A stretch of DNA of 64,000 nucleotides from Caulobacter henricii. GTDB taxonomy: Bacteria; Pseudomonadota; Alphaproteobacteria; Caulobacterales; Caulobacteraceae. The number at the start of each line of letters is the position of its first letter. Position 1 is the first letter of the stretch. The notes under the pieces are model-generated. The model worked only from the letters and a program-made list of their open reading frames with translations, was not told the origin of the DNA and made no database searches. Position numbers and translations under genes: made by a program. The DNA is taken from contig NZ_CP013002.1 of NCBI RefSeq assembly GCF_001414055.1, positions 3,348,001-3,412,000 of the forward strand. Direction: 5' to 3'. Of this stretch, positions 1 to 10,331 are shown in pieces.

Positions 1-982
1 CGGCCTGGAAGACCAGGCGGCGGTTTTCGCCCTGAACGTCGATGATGCCCTTGGCGCGCAGGATGTCGGGCCCGCGACGGGCCAGCAGGTCATTGAGCCA
101 GGCGGTGATCTTCTGGCCGTCCACGGGCCGGTCCAGCGTCAGGGAGATCCCCTTGACGCCATCATCATGGACCGCGCTGGCCTTGGCGTGATCGTGCCCA
201 TGGTCGTGACCGTGGTCATGACCACAGTGCTCATCATGAACATGGTCATGGCCATGATCGTGGTGGTGATGATCGTGGCCGCAATGCTCGTCATGCACAT
301 GGCCGGGCTCGCCATGGGCGGGATTGAGGAAATCCGGCTCCAGCTCGGTGATCCGCTCGAGATCGAAGCTGTACTTGCCGATGATGGCGCTCAGCGGGAC
401 GTTCGAGCGCTGGGCGCGATGGATCGGGGCCAGGGGATTGATCCGCCGGATGCGGGCCTCGACATGGCGCAGGTCATCCTCGGAGACCAGATCGGTCTTG
501 TTCAGCACGATCTGGTCGGCGAAGGCGATCTGCTCGACCGCTTCGCGGCTGTCGGACAGGCGCAGCAGGATGTGCTTGGCGTCGACCAGGGCGGTGACCG
601 AGTCGAGATAGGTGCGTGCCTTGACGTCCTCGTCGACGAAGAAGGTCTGGGCGACGGGGCCGGGATCGGCCAGGCCGGTCGTCTCGACGATGATGGCGTC
701 AAAGCCGCCCTTGCGCTTCATCAAGCCCGACAGAACCCGGATCAGGTCGCCGCGCACCGTGCAGCAGACGCAGCCATTGTTCATCTCGAACACTTCCTCG
801 TCGGCCCCGACCACCAGGTCGTTGTCGATGCCGACCTCGCCGAACTCGTTGACGATCACGGCATAGCGCTTGCCGTGGGCCTCGGTGAGGATGCGGTTGA
901 GCAGGGTGGTCTTGCCGGCACCGAGATAGCCGGTCAGCACGGTGACGGGGATCTTGCCGGTCGAGGAAGCGGTCTGGGTCAT
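1..982 (-). CDS. CobW/G3E-family GTPase, putative zinc metallochaperone (C-terminus cut by window edge)
   Basis: Begins at an ATG (complement of 980-982) and stays open to base 1, so the C-terminus is missing. The N-terminus has a P-loop GYLGAGKTT near residues 18-26, a GCVCC metal-binding motif ([12 protein letters not shown]) near residue 70 and a G-domain NKTD motif, the hallmarks of COG0523/CobW GTPases that deliver metals. Between the G domain and the C-terminal CobW_C domain (plus-strand about 170-300) lies a very His-rich linker containing the block HDEHCGHDH twice, a likely zinc reservoir or sensor. It lies 43 bases downstream of the UreH-like membrane gene on the same strand, so the two are probably one transcription unit under the Zur-like box at 1673-1685. 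Zinc as the metal is inferred from family, His-rich linker and operator; cobalt or nickel would also fit the family. Confidence 0.9.
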   Translation of the reverse strand, partial: MTQTASSTGKIPVTVLTGYLGAGKTTLLNRILTEAHGKRYAVIVNEFGEVGIDNDLVVGADEEVFEMNNGCVCCTVRGDLIRVLSGLMKRKGGFDAIIVETTGLADPGPVAQTFFVDEDVKARTYLDSVTALVDAKHILLRLSDSREAVEQIAFADQIVLNKTDLVSEDDLRHVEARIRRINPLAPIHRAQRSNVPLSAIIGKYSFDLERITELEPDFLNPAHGEPGHVHDEHCGHDHHHHDHGHDHVHDEHCGHDHGHDHGHDHAKASAVHDDGVKGISLTLDRPVDGQKITAWLNDLLARRGPDILRAKGIIDVQGENRRLVFQA

Positions 983-1025
983 GGCCGCTATTTAGGGCCT
1001 CGGAGGTCTCGGCGGAAGCCCGCTG

Positions 1026-1655
1026 TCAGGTCTTGAGAAAGGCGACGGCCAGACCGACCAGGATCAGGGCTACGCCGAGGATGGTTTGCTCATAGCGCTC
1101 GACCCATCCCAGGCCCAGCCGCTGGAAGCCGGCCAGGCTAAGGCTGGTGAAGATCAGCATGCCGGCGGCGGTCGCCGCCATCAGCACACCGCTGAGCAGC
1201 AGGAAGGCCTGCCAGCCATGCTCCATCCCCGCCAGGTAATAGGGCAGGAAGGCCTCGCAGGGTGACAGGGTCAGAAGGGTGACGAGGGCTGCCACGGCCG
1301 CCCTGTCCGAGGCATAGGTCCGACGGCTGGCCTCCGGCAGGGCGTGGCTATGGCGGCTCCGAAAGACATAGAAGAGACCGACCGCCACCATCAGCCCGCC
1401 CACGATCCAGTGGAAGATGCCGCCCAGGCTGGGCTGCAGGGCCAGTCCGGCCATCACGAGCGCGAGGCCCAGCACGATCGTCAGGCCCACATGACCCAGG
1501 CCGGCCAGCAGGGTCACGCCGAGGGTTCGGCCCGTTGACCACTTCTGCGCGCGACCGACCAGCACGAACGGCAGCCAGTGGGTTGGCAGGGCCGCATGCA
1601 GGAAGGCCACGGCGAAACCGGTGGCGGCGATCGAGGCGAAGAAGGTCGAATTCAC
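1026..1655 (-). CDS. UreH/NicO-like polytopic membrane protein, putative metal transporter
   Basis: A 209-residue, strongly hydrophobic protein with about six membrane segments and a GTG start (complement of 1653-1655). The N-terminal membrane segment carries HAALPTHWLPF, an early-helix His-x4-His pattern like that of UreH/NicO-type metal permeases. A short charged loop with RSRHSHA separates the first three helices from the last three, and the second half has SPCEAFLPYYL, also typical of this superfamily. It is the first gene of a leftward pair with the His-rich CobW GTPase and starts only 17 bases from a palindrome that would overlie its promoter. Metal transport is inferred from family and context; the substrate cannot be read from the sequence. 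A general TauE/SafE-like exporter is the alternative. Confidence 0.72.
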   Translation of the reverse strand: MNSTFFASIAATGFAVAFLHAALPTHWLPFVLVGRAQKWSTGRTLGVTLLAGLGHVGLTIVLGLALVMAGLALQPSLGGIFHWIVGGLMVAVGLFYVFRSRHSHALPEASRRTYASDRAAVAALVTLLTLSPCEAFLPYYLAGMEHGWQAFLLLSGVLMAATAAGMLIFTSLSLAGFQRLGLGWVERYEQTILGVALILVGLAVAFLKT

Positions 1656-1672
1656 CCCCGAGGCTATATACT

Positions 1673-1685
1673 GTTACATTGTAAC
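1673..1685 (-). promoter_or_regulatory. Zur/Fur-type operator dyad upstream of the metal operon
   Basis: GTTACA-T-TGTAAC is a perfect 6-bp dyad around one central base, and the flanking bases extend it to TGTTACA-T-TGTAACG. Read on the minus strand it sits just upstream of TATATA (a possible -10) and 17 bases from the GTG of the membrane gene, so bound repressor would block the promoter. The layout matches Fur-family (especially Zur) operators. Assignment to Zur rests on the two metal-handling genes that follow. Confidence 0.6.
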
Positions 1686-1749
1686 GTTCCAGCCTGAATC
1701 CTTCCTGGGGATCTTCACCGTTTCATGGCCAGGAATCTGTCACAGCCCG

Positions 1750-1777
1750 TTGACTCAGGAACGGCCGACTGTATAAG
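1750..1777 (+). promoter_or_regulatory. Sigma-70-type promoter of rplU-rpmA
   Basis: TTGACT at 1750-1755 and TATAAG at 1772-1777 are separated by 16 bases. This is a strong housekeeping promoter about 75 bases upstream of rplU, as expected for ribosomal protein genes. Confidence 0.6.
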
Positions 1778-1787
1778 TCCGCCCCCT

Positions 1788-1812
1788 CGCCCGCCGGGTT
1801 TCCTTGCGGGCG
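1788..1812 (+). promoter_or_regulatory. Hairpin in the rplU 5' leader
   Basis: CGCCCGC (1788-1794) pairs with GCGGGCG (1806-1812) across an 11-base loop, in the leader between the promoter and the rplU ATG. Ribosomal protein leaders often hold autoregulatory stems; here only the stem is seen, and no homology to a known L21 leader could be tested. Confidence 0.35.
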
Positions 1813-1853
1813 TTCCCTATTTTGCGAACGCACGTTTCTTAAGGCGCTAACCT

Positions 1854-2366
1854 ATGTACGCGGTGATCAAAACCGGCGGCAAGCAGTACCGGGTCCAAGC
1901 CGGCGATCTGCTGGTTGTCGAAAAGCTCGACGGTGAACCGGGCTCGGAAGTCGCTTTCGGCGAAGTCCTGATGCTTGGCGAAGGCGAGGCCGTGACGGTC
2001 GGCGCCCCTGTGGTGGACGGCGCAGTCGTCAACGCCACCCTGATTGAAACCCGCAAGGGTGAAAAGGTGAAGATCTTCAAGAAGATCCGCCGTCAGGGCT
2101 ATCGCCGCACCCGCGGCCACCGCCAGACCGAAACGGTCCTGCGCGTGACCTCGGTCGCCGGCGCCGGCAAGGAAGCCAAGTGGGACGGCGTCATCGACCT
2201 GACCCCGAAGGTCATCCTGAACGCCCGGGCCCGTGGCCTCGGCGACGCGGCTGTCCCCTTCACGATCCCGGTCGCCAAGTCGGCCGCTCCGGTCGCTGAA
2301 GCCGCCCCCAAGAAGAAGGCCGCGCCGAAGAAGGCCGCAGCCGCCCCGGAAGACGGCGAAGCCTAA
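1854..2366 (+). CDS. rplU: 50S ribosomal protein L21 with Ala/Lys-rich C-terminal extension
   Basis: Starts MYAVIKTGGKQYRV, the invariant L21 N-terminus, and carries the family's conserved basic segment (IRRQGYRRTRGHRQ) near residues 79-92. L21 binds 23S rRNA in the large subunit. The core is about 103 residues, but this protein has 170: a linker is followed by a tail of Ala, Pro and Lys (KKKAAPKKAAAAPEDGEA). Extended tails occur in alphaproteobacterial L21. Followed 32 bases later by rpmA, with which it forms the usual bicistronic operon ending at the terminator at 2732-2773. Confidence 0.98.
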   Translation: MYAVIKTGGKQYRVQAGDLLVVEKLDGEPGSEVAFGEVLMLGEGEAVTVGAPVVDGAVVNATLIETRKGEKVKIFKKIRRQGYRRTRGHRQTETVLRVTSVAGAGKEAKWDGVIDLTPKVILNARARGLGDAAVPFTIPVAKSAAPVAEAAPKKKAAPKKAAAAPEDGEA

Positions 2367-2398
2367 GCGGCTGCGCCTCTAGAGATTAGGAGAGCAAG

Positions 2399-2668
2399 AT
2401 GGCTCACAAGAAATCAGGCGGCTCGTCCAGCAACGGTCGCGACTCCGACGGCCGCCGCCTTGGCGTGAAGAAGTTCGGCGGCGAGAAGGTTCTCGCTGGC
2501 AACATCATCATCCGTCAGCGCGGCACGAAGTTCTGGCCGGGTGCCGGCGTCGGCATTGGCAAGGACCACACCCTCTTCGCCCTGGTCGAAGGCGCGGTGA
2601 AGTTCGTGACCAAGAAGCATAATCGCACCTACGTAACGGTCGCGCCCAAGGCGCAGGCTGCCGAGTAG
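2399..2668 (+). CDS. rpmA: 50S ribosomal protein L27
   Basis: An 89-residue protein beginning [16 protein letters not shown], the classic L27 N-terminus that reaches toward the peptidyl-transferase centre, followed by [12 protein letters not shown] and [27 protein letters not shown]. Preceded by AGGAGAG at a normal ribosome-binding distance. Length is normal for the family. Co-transcribed with rplU and closed by a strong intrinsic terminator. Confidence 0.98.
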   Translation: MAHKKSGGSSSNGRDSDGRRLGVKKFGGEKVLAGNIIIRQRGTKFWPGAGVGIGKDHTLFALVEGAVKFVTKKHNRTYVTVAPKAQAAE

Positions 2669-2731
2669 TACGCACTCGACTTTTTCGGGTCGTGCTTCTC
2701 CGCCGAGAAGACGACCCGGACAGACGAACCT

Positions 2732-2773
2732 AAGCGGGGAGTCCGGGCACGCCGGACTCCCCGCTTTTGTTTT
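2732..2773 (+). terminator. Rho-independent terminator of rplU-rpmA
   Basis: A 15-bp perfect stem (AAGCGGGGAGTCCGG at 2732-2746, its complement at 2752-2766) with a 5-base loop runs straight into TTTTGTTTT. Confidence 0.92.
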
Positions 2774-2858
2774 GCCTGCGGCGCCAAGAAGCCTCGAATC
2801 GCCATGGCGTCGTCACGGTCCTCGCGCAAAGAGGGGCCGGTCAGACAGGAGGCCTAAG

Positions 2859-3392
2859 ATGTGCGTCATCGACAAAAGCCCCATCATCGAAGCACGGCGC
2901 GTCACCCTTCGTGCGCCCACCATGAACGATGTGCCGCGCCTGGCGAGCCTCGGCGGTGATCGTGACGTCTCACGCATGACCACCCGCATGCCCTGGCCCT
3001 ATGGCCGGTCGGATGCCGAAGACTTCGTGGGGCGCTGCCAGGCGCAGGACCGCCGGCGGGACAACACCTTCGTCCTGGATCTGGAAGACGAGGGCGTCGT
3101 CGGCGTCCTTGGCCTGTTCACCCCGCCGGGGGGACAGCTGGAGATCGGCTACTGGATCGGAAAGCCCTTCTGGGGCCGGGGCCTGGCGACGGAGGCCTGT
3201 CAGAGCGCCCTGGCCTGGGCCAAGCAGGACTGGCGCAAGCGGCTCGTCGTCGCCGGCCATTTCGCCGACAATCCGGCCTCGGGCCAGGTGCTGATCAAGG
3301 CCGGGTTTCTCTATACCGGCGTAGTCGAGGCCAAGCCGTCCGTCGCGCGTGGTGCGGTGGCACAGACGCGGATGATGGTCTGGCTGGCCTGA
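2859..3392 (+). CDS. GNAT-family N-acetyltransferase (RimJ-type)
   Basis: A 177-residue acetyltransferase of the Acetyltransf_3 (RimJ/RimL-like) type. The N-terminus TRRVTLRAP-like stretch (EARRVTLRAPTMNDVPRL) is typical, and the acetyl-CoA loop segment reads YWIGKPFWGRGLATEAC near residues 95-111. The ATG at 2859 is chosen over in-frame codons upstream because AGGAGG sits at 2847-2852, six bases before it. The gene directly follows the rpmA terminator, so it should have its own promoter. The acetyl acceptor (protein N-terminus or small molecule) is not determinable. Confidence 0.85.
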   Translation: MCVIDKSPIIEARRVTLRAPTMNDVPRLASLGGDRDVSRMTTRMPWPYGRSDAEDFVGRCQAQDRRRDNTFVLDLEDEGVVGVLGLFTPPGGQLEIGYWIGKPFWGRGLATEACQSALAWAKQDWRKRLVVAGHFADNPASGQVLIKAGFLYTGVVEAKPSVARGAVAQTRMMVWLA

Positions 3393-3396
3393 CCCG

Positions 3397-4356
3397 TCAG
3401 GCGGCGCGGTGGGTCGCGATAACCTTCTGCGCCCCTTCACGGAAGCGCTTCTCGGCGGTGAGGATGCGGTCGCACAGGGCGTCCAGGTCCGACAGCAGCG
3501 AGTAGGTGGCATAGATGGGGATTTCCATCAGGGCCACCTGCGCACGGGGCATGAATTCGCAGTATTTCTTCCAGGAGCCATGATTGTCGCGGGCGGTCAT
3601 GGCCCTCTGACCCAGCGGGTTCCAGAGGTTCAGGTCGATCAGTTCGTCCCGGCACTGCTTCATCACCGGCAGGGCGATGTAGAGGAACAGGAAGGTCGGG
3701 GTAGCGGCGCGGCTGAACTGGGGCTGCACCTGCATGTGCCAGATCCGGAAGGCTTCAAAGAAGCCGGCCTTGCGCTTGGGGTCCGGCGGCAGCCAGGTGG
3801 CCTCCGGATTGATCAGGTCGCTGGCGGATGAGGCCCGCTTGATCAGATCGTCGGCCGAGCGGCCGTCAGCCATGGTTTTGGACAGGGCCGTGATCGGGAT
3901 GTTCAGCTTCTTGGCGACGTCGCTATAGGCCACCTGCTGGCCCTGCATCGGCGTCCATTGCCCGAAGGCGGCGGCCTTGGGATCCTTGGAGCGTTTAACG
4001 GCGGCGGCCTGGTGCAACAGCAGCTGTTCTTCCCGCTGCTTCTCGGCGCGAATGCGGTCGAACTCGGCCTCGTGGGCCGCCTGCTCCTCGGCCGTCATCC
4101 AGGCCGCACGGCCGGGACCATAGGTTCGCTCATAACGGTTGATCAGCACCAGGCCATGACCAGGGGTCGGCCGCTGGCCGATATCCCCGAGGAAGGCGCG
4201 GAAATCGCGCCAGGTGCCCGTCACGCCGGTACCACGGCTCATCAGGATGTTGCGGTGGATCGAAGCTTCGTCAGCGTACTTTTTGCAGAGCAACTGGGGC
4301 GTGAGTTCCCGAAGGTCCTTCGCCAGTGCCTCTCCAAAGCTTTGTGTCGTGGTCAA
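3397..4356 (-). CDS. Conserved-looking hypothetical protein, function unknown
   Basis: A 319-residue soluble protein that I do not recognise. It begins MTTTQSFGEALAKDLREL and has no signal peptide or membrane span. Residues about 86-125 form a highly charged, probably coiled-coil stretch (MTAEEQAAHEAEFDRIRAEK). The second half is rich in Trp, Tyr and Phe (FRIWHMQVQPQFSRA, SWKKYCEFMPRAQ, IPIYATYSLLSDLD), suggesting a folded aromatic core. Codon use and GC match neighbouring core genes. It ends four bases past the stop of the convergent GNAT gene and is divergent from obgE with a 174-base intergenic region, so it probably has its own promoter there. Confidence 0.8.
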   Translation of the reverse strand: MTTTQSFGEALAKDLRELTPQLLCKKYADEASIHRNILMSRGTGVTGTWRDFRAFLGDIGQRPTPGHGLVLINRYERTYGPGRAAWMTAEEQAAHEAEFDRIRAEKQREEQLLLHQAAAVKRSKDPKAAAFGQWTPMQGQQVAYSDVAKKLNIPITALSKTMADGRSADDLIKRASSASDLINPEATWLPPDPKRKAGFFEAFRIWHMQVQPQFSRAATPTFLFLYIALPVMKQCRDELIDLNLWNPLGQRAMTARDNHGSWKKYCEFMPRAQVALMEIPIYATYSLLSDLDALCDRILTAEKRFREGAQKVIATHRAA

Positions 4357-4467
4357 CGCCAGGCCCCCACACCACCAGGATAAAAATGGTGGTTTCGCTG
4401 CATGACACTTCGTCGCACGGTGTGTTTTAACATTTCGTCACAGAACCGAACGGTGTTCTGCTCATAG

Positions 4468-6740
<2,273 letters not shown>

Positions 6741-6743
6741 TCG

Positions 6744-7766
6744 ATGACCCTCGGCCCCGCTCCGTTCCGGACGCCCGAATGGCGTGATGTCAGCCGCGAG
6801 GTCTTCCGCGATCTGATCGTGCCCGCCGGCCGGCCTGCTGTCCTGAAAGGTCTGGTCGCCGACTGGCCCGCCGTGGCGGCCGGCCAGACCTCCGATCAGG
6901 CCATGGCCGACTACCTGCTGGGCCTGGACGCCGGCGGACCGGTCACAATTCTGCATGGCGGACCCGAGATCGGCGGGCGGTTCTTCTATACCGACAGCCT
7001 GGACGGCCTGAACTTCCGCCGCCGCACCGTGCCCCTGCGCGAGGCCCTGGGAGCCCTGCTGTCGTTCCGCGACGCCGCCGAGCCCCCGGCCCTGGCCGTG
7101 CAGTCGACCCCGACCGCCAGCGCCCTGCCCGGCTTCACCGCCGCCAATCCCCAGCCCCTGCTCGACGACGCGGTCGGGCCCCGGATCTGGATCGGCAATG
7201 CGATCACCACCGCGACCCATTTCGACATGAACTACAATATCGCCTGCGCGGTGGCGGGCCGGCGGCGTTTCACCCTGTTCCCGCCCGACCAGCTGAAGAA
7301 CCTCTATCTGGGCCCCCTGGAGTTCACCCCGGCCGGTCCGCCGGTCAGCATGGTGGACATCGCCGCCCCCGATCTCGACCGCTATCCGCGCTTCGCCGAG
7401 GCCTGGTCCACGGCCCAGGTCGCCGAGCTGGAGCCCGGGGATGCGATCTACATCCCCTATTTCTGGTTCCACAATGTCGAGTCGCTCGACCCCTTCACCG
7501 TCCTGATCAACTACTGGTGGGCCGAGCCGCGCGCGGTTCTGGGCCGCCCCCTGGAGGCCCTGCTGCACGCCATGGCCTCGATCCGCGAGATGTCCGCCAG
7601 CGAGCGGGCGATCTGGCGCGACGTCTTTGATCACTTCGTCTTCAAGACCGACGGCGACCCGGTCGCCCACCTGCCGCCGGACCGGCGCGGCTCCCTGGGC
7701 GAGATGACACCCGAGCATCTGACCCGCATCCGCGGAATCCTGCTGCAGGCCCTGGGCAAGGCGTAG
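6744..7766 (+). CDS. Cupin-like / JmjC-type 2-oxoglutarate dioxygenase
   Basis: A 340-residue cupin_8 (JmjC-like) protein. The Fe-binding facial triad is visible: THFDMNYNIACAVAGRRRFTLFPP holds the HxD pair (near residue 158) with the basic RRRFTLF strand for 2-oxoglutarate, and YIPYFWFHNVES near residue 240 supplies the distal His. The N-terminal half has the typical RPAVLKGLVADWPA motif. Members hydroxylate protein or small-molecule substrates; the substrate here is unknown. It begins three bases after proB and probably belongs to the obgE-proB operon. No sign of truncation. Confidence 0.88.
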   Translation: MTLGPAPFRTPEWRDVSREVFRDLIVPAGRPAVLKGLVADWPAVAAGQTSDQAMADYLLGLDAGGPVTILHGGPEIGGRFFYTDSLDGLNFRRRTVPLREALGALLSFRDAAEPPALAVQSTPTASALPGFTAANPQPLLDDAVGPRIWIGNAITTATHFDMNYNIACAVAGRRRFTLFPPDQLKNLYLGPLEFTPAGPPVSMVDIAAPDLDRYPRFAEAWSTAQVAELEPGDAIYIPYFWFHNVESLDPFTVLINYWWAEPRAVLGRPLEALLHAMASIREMSASERAIWRDVFDHFVFKTDGDPVAHLPPDRRGSLGEMTPEHLTRIRGILLQALGKA

Positions 7767-7812
7767 CCAAGGCCGAAAAAACCACTAGGTTCCGGCCTCC
7801 AAGGAGCACCTC

Positions 7813-9342
7813 ATGGCCTATCGGTCCCTGCGCGAATTCATCGACGTCCTCGAGGCCAAGGGCGAACTCGTCCGGGTCAGCGAGCCGGTCTCGTCCGTGC
7901 TGGAAATGACCGAGATCCAGACCCGCCTGCTGGCCACCGGCGGCCCGGCGGTGCTGTTCGAGCACGTCATACTGGCTGATGGGTCACGGTCGCCGATGCC
8001 GGCCCTGGCCAACCTGTTCGGCACGGTCAAGCGCGTGGCCATGGGCGTCACCCTGGGCGGCGAGCCCCGCGAGACGGCCGGCGAACTGCGCGAGGTCGGC
8101 GAACTGCTGGCCTTCCTGCGCCAGCCCGCCCCGCCCAAGGGGCTCAAGGATGCCCTCGACATGCTGCCCCTGGCCAAGACGGTCATGGCCATGCGGCCGG
8201 GCACGGTGAAGAAGGCACCGGTGCAGGAGATCGTCCTGACCGGCGACGATATCGACCTGTCGAAACTGCCCGTTCAGACCTGCTGGCCCGGCGAGCCGGC
8301 CCCACTGATCACCTGGCCGCTGATCGTCACCAAGGGCCCCGGCAAGGACCGCGAGGACGACTTCAACCTGGGCATCTACCGCATGCAGGTGCTGGGCAAG
8401 GACAGGTGCATCATGCGCTGGCTGGCCCATCGCGGCGGGGCCCAGCACTATGCCCGCCACAAGCAGGCCGGCAGGCGCGAGCCCCTGCCCGCCTGCGCCG
8501 TGCTGGGGGCTGATCCCGGCACCATCCTGGCCGCCGTGACCCCGGTGCCCGACACCCTCTCCGAATACCAGTTCGCCGGCCTGCTGCGCGGGGCCAAGGT
8601 CGACCTCGTGGCCGCCAAGACCGTGCCCCTGATGGTCCCCGCCCACGCCGAGATCGTGCTGGAGGGCCACGTCCTGCTCGATGAGTATGCCGACGAAGGC
8701 CCCTATGGCGACCACACCGGCTATTACAACAGCGTCGAGAAGTTCCCGGTCTTCCAGGTGACCGCGATCACCATGCGCAGGGACCCGATCTACCTGACCA
8801 CCTTCACCGGTCGGCCGCCGGACGAGCCCTCGGTTCTGGGCGAGGCGCTCAACGAGGTGTTCATCCCGCTGCTGCGCCAGCAGTTCCCCGAGATCGTCGA
8901 CTTCTGGCTGCCGCCCGAGGGCTGCAGCTATCGCATCGCCGTGGTCTCGATGAAGAAGGCCTATCCGGGCCACGCCAAGCGCGTGATGCTGGGCGTCTGG
9001 AGCTATCTGCGCCAGTTCATGTACACCAAGTGGGTGATCGTCGTGGACCACGACATCAATGCCCGCGACTGGAAGGACGTCATGTGGGCGATCAGCACCA
9101 AGATGGACCCGGCGCGGGACATCACGCTGATCGAGCACACGCCGATCGACTATCTCGACTTCGCCAGCCCCGAGAGCGGCCTGGGTTCCAAGATCGGTCT
9201 GGACGCCACCGACAAGCTGCCGCCTGAAACCCATCGCGAATGGGGCCAGGAGATCCGCATGGATCAGGGCGTGGTCGACAAGGTCAGCGACATGTGGGGC
9301 CGGCTGGGCCTGCCGGGTGACGGCAAGCCGATCTGGAAGTAG
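7813..9342 (+). CDS. ubiD: UbiD-family (prenyl-FMN dependent) decarboxylase
   Basis: A 509-residue UbiD-family protein. In ubiquinone biosynthesis UbiD decarboxylates 3-polyprenyl-4-hydroxybenzoate using prenylated FMN supplied by UbiX. The start [22 protein letters not shown] and the sequence [11 protein letters not shown] near residues 295-310 with the following [20 protein letters not shown] are diagnostic. The nearby E..R..E-type catalytic region and the KxxPP-like C-terminus ([12 protein letters not shown]) fit as well. It lies 46 bases after the JmjC-like gene with AAGGAG upstream. No UbiX partner is in the window. Assignment to ubiquinone synthesis rather than aromatic-acid decarboxylation is from family prevalence. 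Confidence 0.93.
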   Translation: MAYRSLREFIDVLEAKGELVRVSEPVSSVLEMTEIQTRLLATGGPAVLFEHVILADGSRSPMPALANLFGTVKRVAMGVTLGGEPRETAGELREVGELLAFLRQPAPPKGLKDALDMLPLAKTVMAMRPGTVKKAPVQEIVLTGDDIDLSKLPVQTCWPGEPAPLITWPLIVTKGPGKDREDDFNLGIYRMQVLGKDRCIMRWLAHRGGAQHYARHKQAGRREPLPACAVLGADPGTILAAVTPVPDTLSEYQFAGLLRGAKVDLVAAKTVPLMVPAHAEIVLEGHVLLDEYADEGPYGDHTGYYNSVEKFPVFQVTAITMRRDPIYLTTFTGRPPDEPSVLGEALNEVFIPLLRQQFPEIVDFWLPPEGCSYRIAVVSMKKAYPGHAKRVMLGVWSYLRQFMYTKWVIVVDHDINARDWKDVMWAISTKMDPARDITLIEHTPIDYLDFASPESGLGSKIGLDATDKLPPETHREWGQEIRMDQGVVDKVSDMWGRLGLPGDGKPIWK

Positions 9343-9375
9343 GCTACCGGCGCGACAACGGTCGGGGGGCCATCA

Positions 9376-9948
9376 ATGAGCGCATTTGAGTTCTTCTTCA
9401 CCCTGTTTGGTCTGATCCTCGGGATGGCCGTGGCGGTCGTCATCGGGGGACTGAGCGACCTTTTGCGAACCCGGAACCACATCCCTATCGGACGCCTGAC
9501 ACCCATGCTCGCGGTCGTAGTGCTGTTCGACGTGGCGGCAGCCTGGATCAGCACCTGGACCGGCTTGTCCGATGTCCGCGTCGCGCATGGGCCCTTCTTC
9601 GCCGCCCTTATCGTGGCCGGACTCTATTTCTTCGCAGCCTCGATGGTCTTTCCCAAAGATGCGGGCGAGTGGCCCTCACTCGACGACTACTTTATGCACC
9701 ATCGGCGAGCGGTGCTCGGGTCGCTTTTGGCCGCGAACGTGGGGGTGGTCACCATCGAAGCAGCGATCGCCGGGCGCTGGATGGCGGTCATCGACCATTT
9801 CACCCGGACGGGACCGGCCTCGGCCCTGTGGTGGCTGGTCCTGGCGCTTCTGCTCGTCGTGCCGGGCCGACGCGTGCAGGGCGGCGGTCTGGCAGTCCTC
9901 ATTGCTATCAATACCTATGCTATGGTTGCCTTGTGGAACCCGCGATGA
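9376..9948 (+). CDS. Small polytopic membrane protein, unknown function
   Basis: A 190-residue protein with about five hydrophobic segments (residues ~5-30, 45-62, 75-95, 110-130, 150-165, 170-187). It starts MSAFEFFFTLFGLILGMAVAVVIGGL. I do not recognise a named family; length and topology resemble small inner-membrane proteins often found as tandem paralogues. Its stop overlaps the ATG of a 10-codon ORF (9945-9977) encoding nearly the same N-terminus, so it probably once had a tandem paralogue. Base composition is somewhat lower in GC than the flanking ubiD gene. Confidence 0.75.
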   Translation: MSAFEFFFTLFGLILGMAVAVVIGGLSDLLRTRNHIPIGRLTPMLAVVVLFDVAAAWISTWTGLSDVRVAHGPFFAALIVAGLYFFAASMVFPKDAGEWPSLDDYFMHHRRAVLGSLLAANVGVVTIEAAIAGRWMAVIDHFTRTGPASALWWLVLALLLVVPGRRVQGGGLAVLIAINTYAMVALWNPR

Positions 9949-9977
9949 GCGCCTTCGAGTTCTTCTTCTCGCTCTAA
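9945..9977 (+). pseudogene. Truncated tandem paralogue of the preceding membrane gene (first 10 codons only)
   Basis: ATGA overlap with the upstream stop, then the codons for MSAFEFFFSL followed by TAA. The upstream gene begins MSAFEFFFTL, so nine of ten residues match, which is too close for chance. The nucleotide sequence diverges completely after the stop, and the next 80 bases are of noticeably lower GC and run into the toxin-antitoxin module. It reads as the left end of a deleted second copy. Confidence 0.6.
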
Positions 9978-10041
9978 GTCAGGCCTCGCAATATCGACTA
10001 GAGCTGAAATCAGATTTGTCCATGAAACCAGGCCTGTTATT

Positions 10042-10059
10042 ACTCCGCTCTAGCGGAGT
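10042..10059 (+). promoter_or_regulatory. Palindromic operator / SD-masking hairpin of the mazEF-type module
   Basis: ACTCCGCT (10042-10049) and AGCGGAGT (10052-10059) are perfect inverted arms around CT, ending five bases before the antitoxin ATG. AbrB/MazE antitoxins commonly repress their own operon at such dyads. The right arm also contains the GGAG ribosome-binding site (10055-10058), so the transcript could mask its own translation start. Confidence 0.6.
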
Positions 10060-10064
10060 TCCTT

Positions 10065-10331
10065 ATGTCATCGGTTATTCGCAAGATCGGCAACTCTGCG
10101 GGCGTCGCACTGCCCAAGTCGGTGCTTGCAACGCTGGGTGCCAAGCTGGGCGACCGCATCGACTTTGTCTCTGAGAATGGCCGGGTCTTCCTGTCGCCAG
10201 TAACGATCGACCCTCGCGAAGGCTGGGAAGAAGACTCCAAGCGGCTCGGGGCCAAAGGCCTGAGCGAAGAGGATCGCGAATTGCTGGAAGCACGACTTAC
10301 CAACGAGGCAGCGAAGGACCGGGATTGGTGA
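10065..10331 (+). CDS. AbrB/MazE-family antitoxin
   Basis: 88 residues. The N-terminal half is a swapped-hairpin AbrB/MazE DNA-binding domain (SVIRKIGNSAGVALPKSVLATLGAKLGDRIDF), with the signature R-K-I-G-N-S-x-G-V-x-L-P. The acidic C-terminal half (EEDSKRLGAKGLSEEDRELLEARL) would neutralise the toxin. Its last codons overlap the toxin start. A palindrome immediately upstream supports autorepression. Confidence 0.9.
   Translation: MSSVIRKIGNSAGVALPKSVLATLGAKLGDRIDFVSENGRVFLSPVTIDPREGWEEDSKRLGAKGLSEEDRELLEARLTNEAAKDRDW

Noticed and set aside
167..1036. Long plus-strand reading frame opposite the CobW gene
   Set aside because: Its translation is low-complexity (Met/Val-rich repeats at the start) and it is the antisense shadow of the CobW gene, whose P-loop, GCVCC and NKTD motifs are clear.
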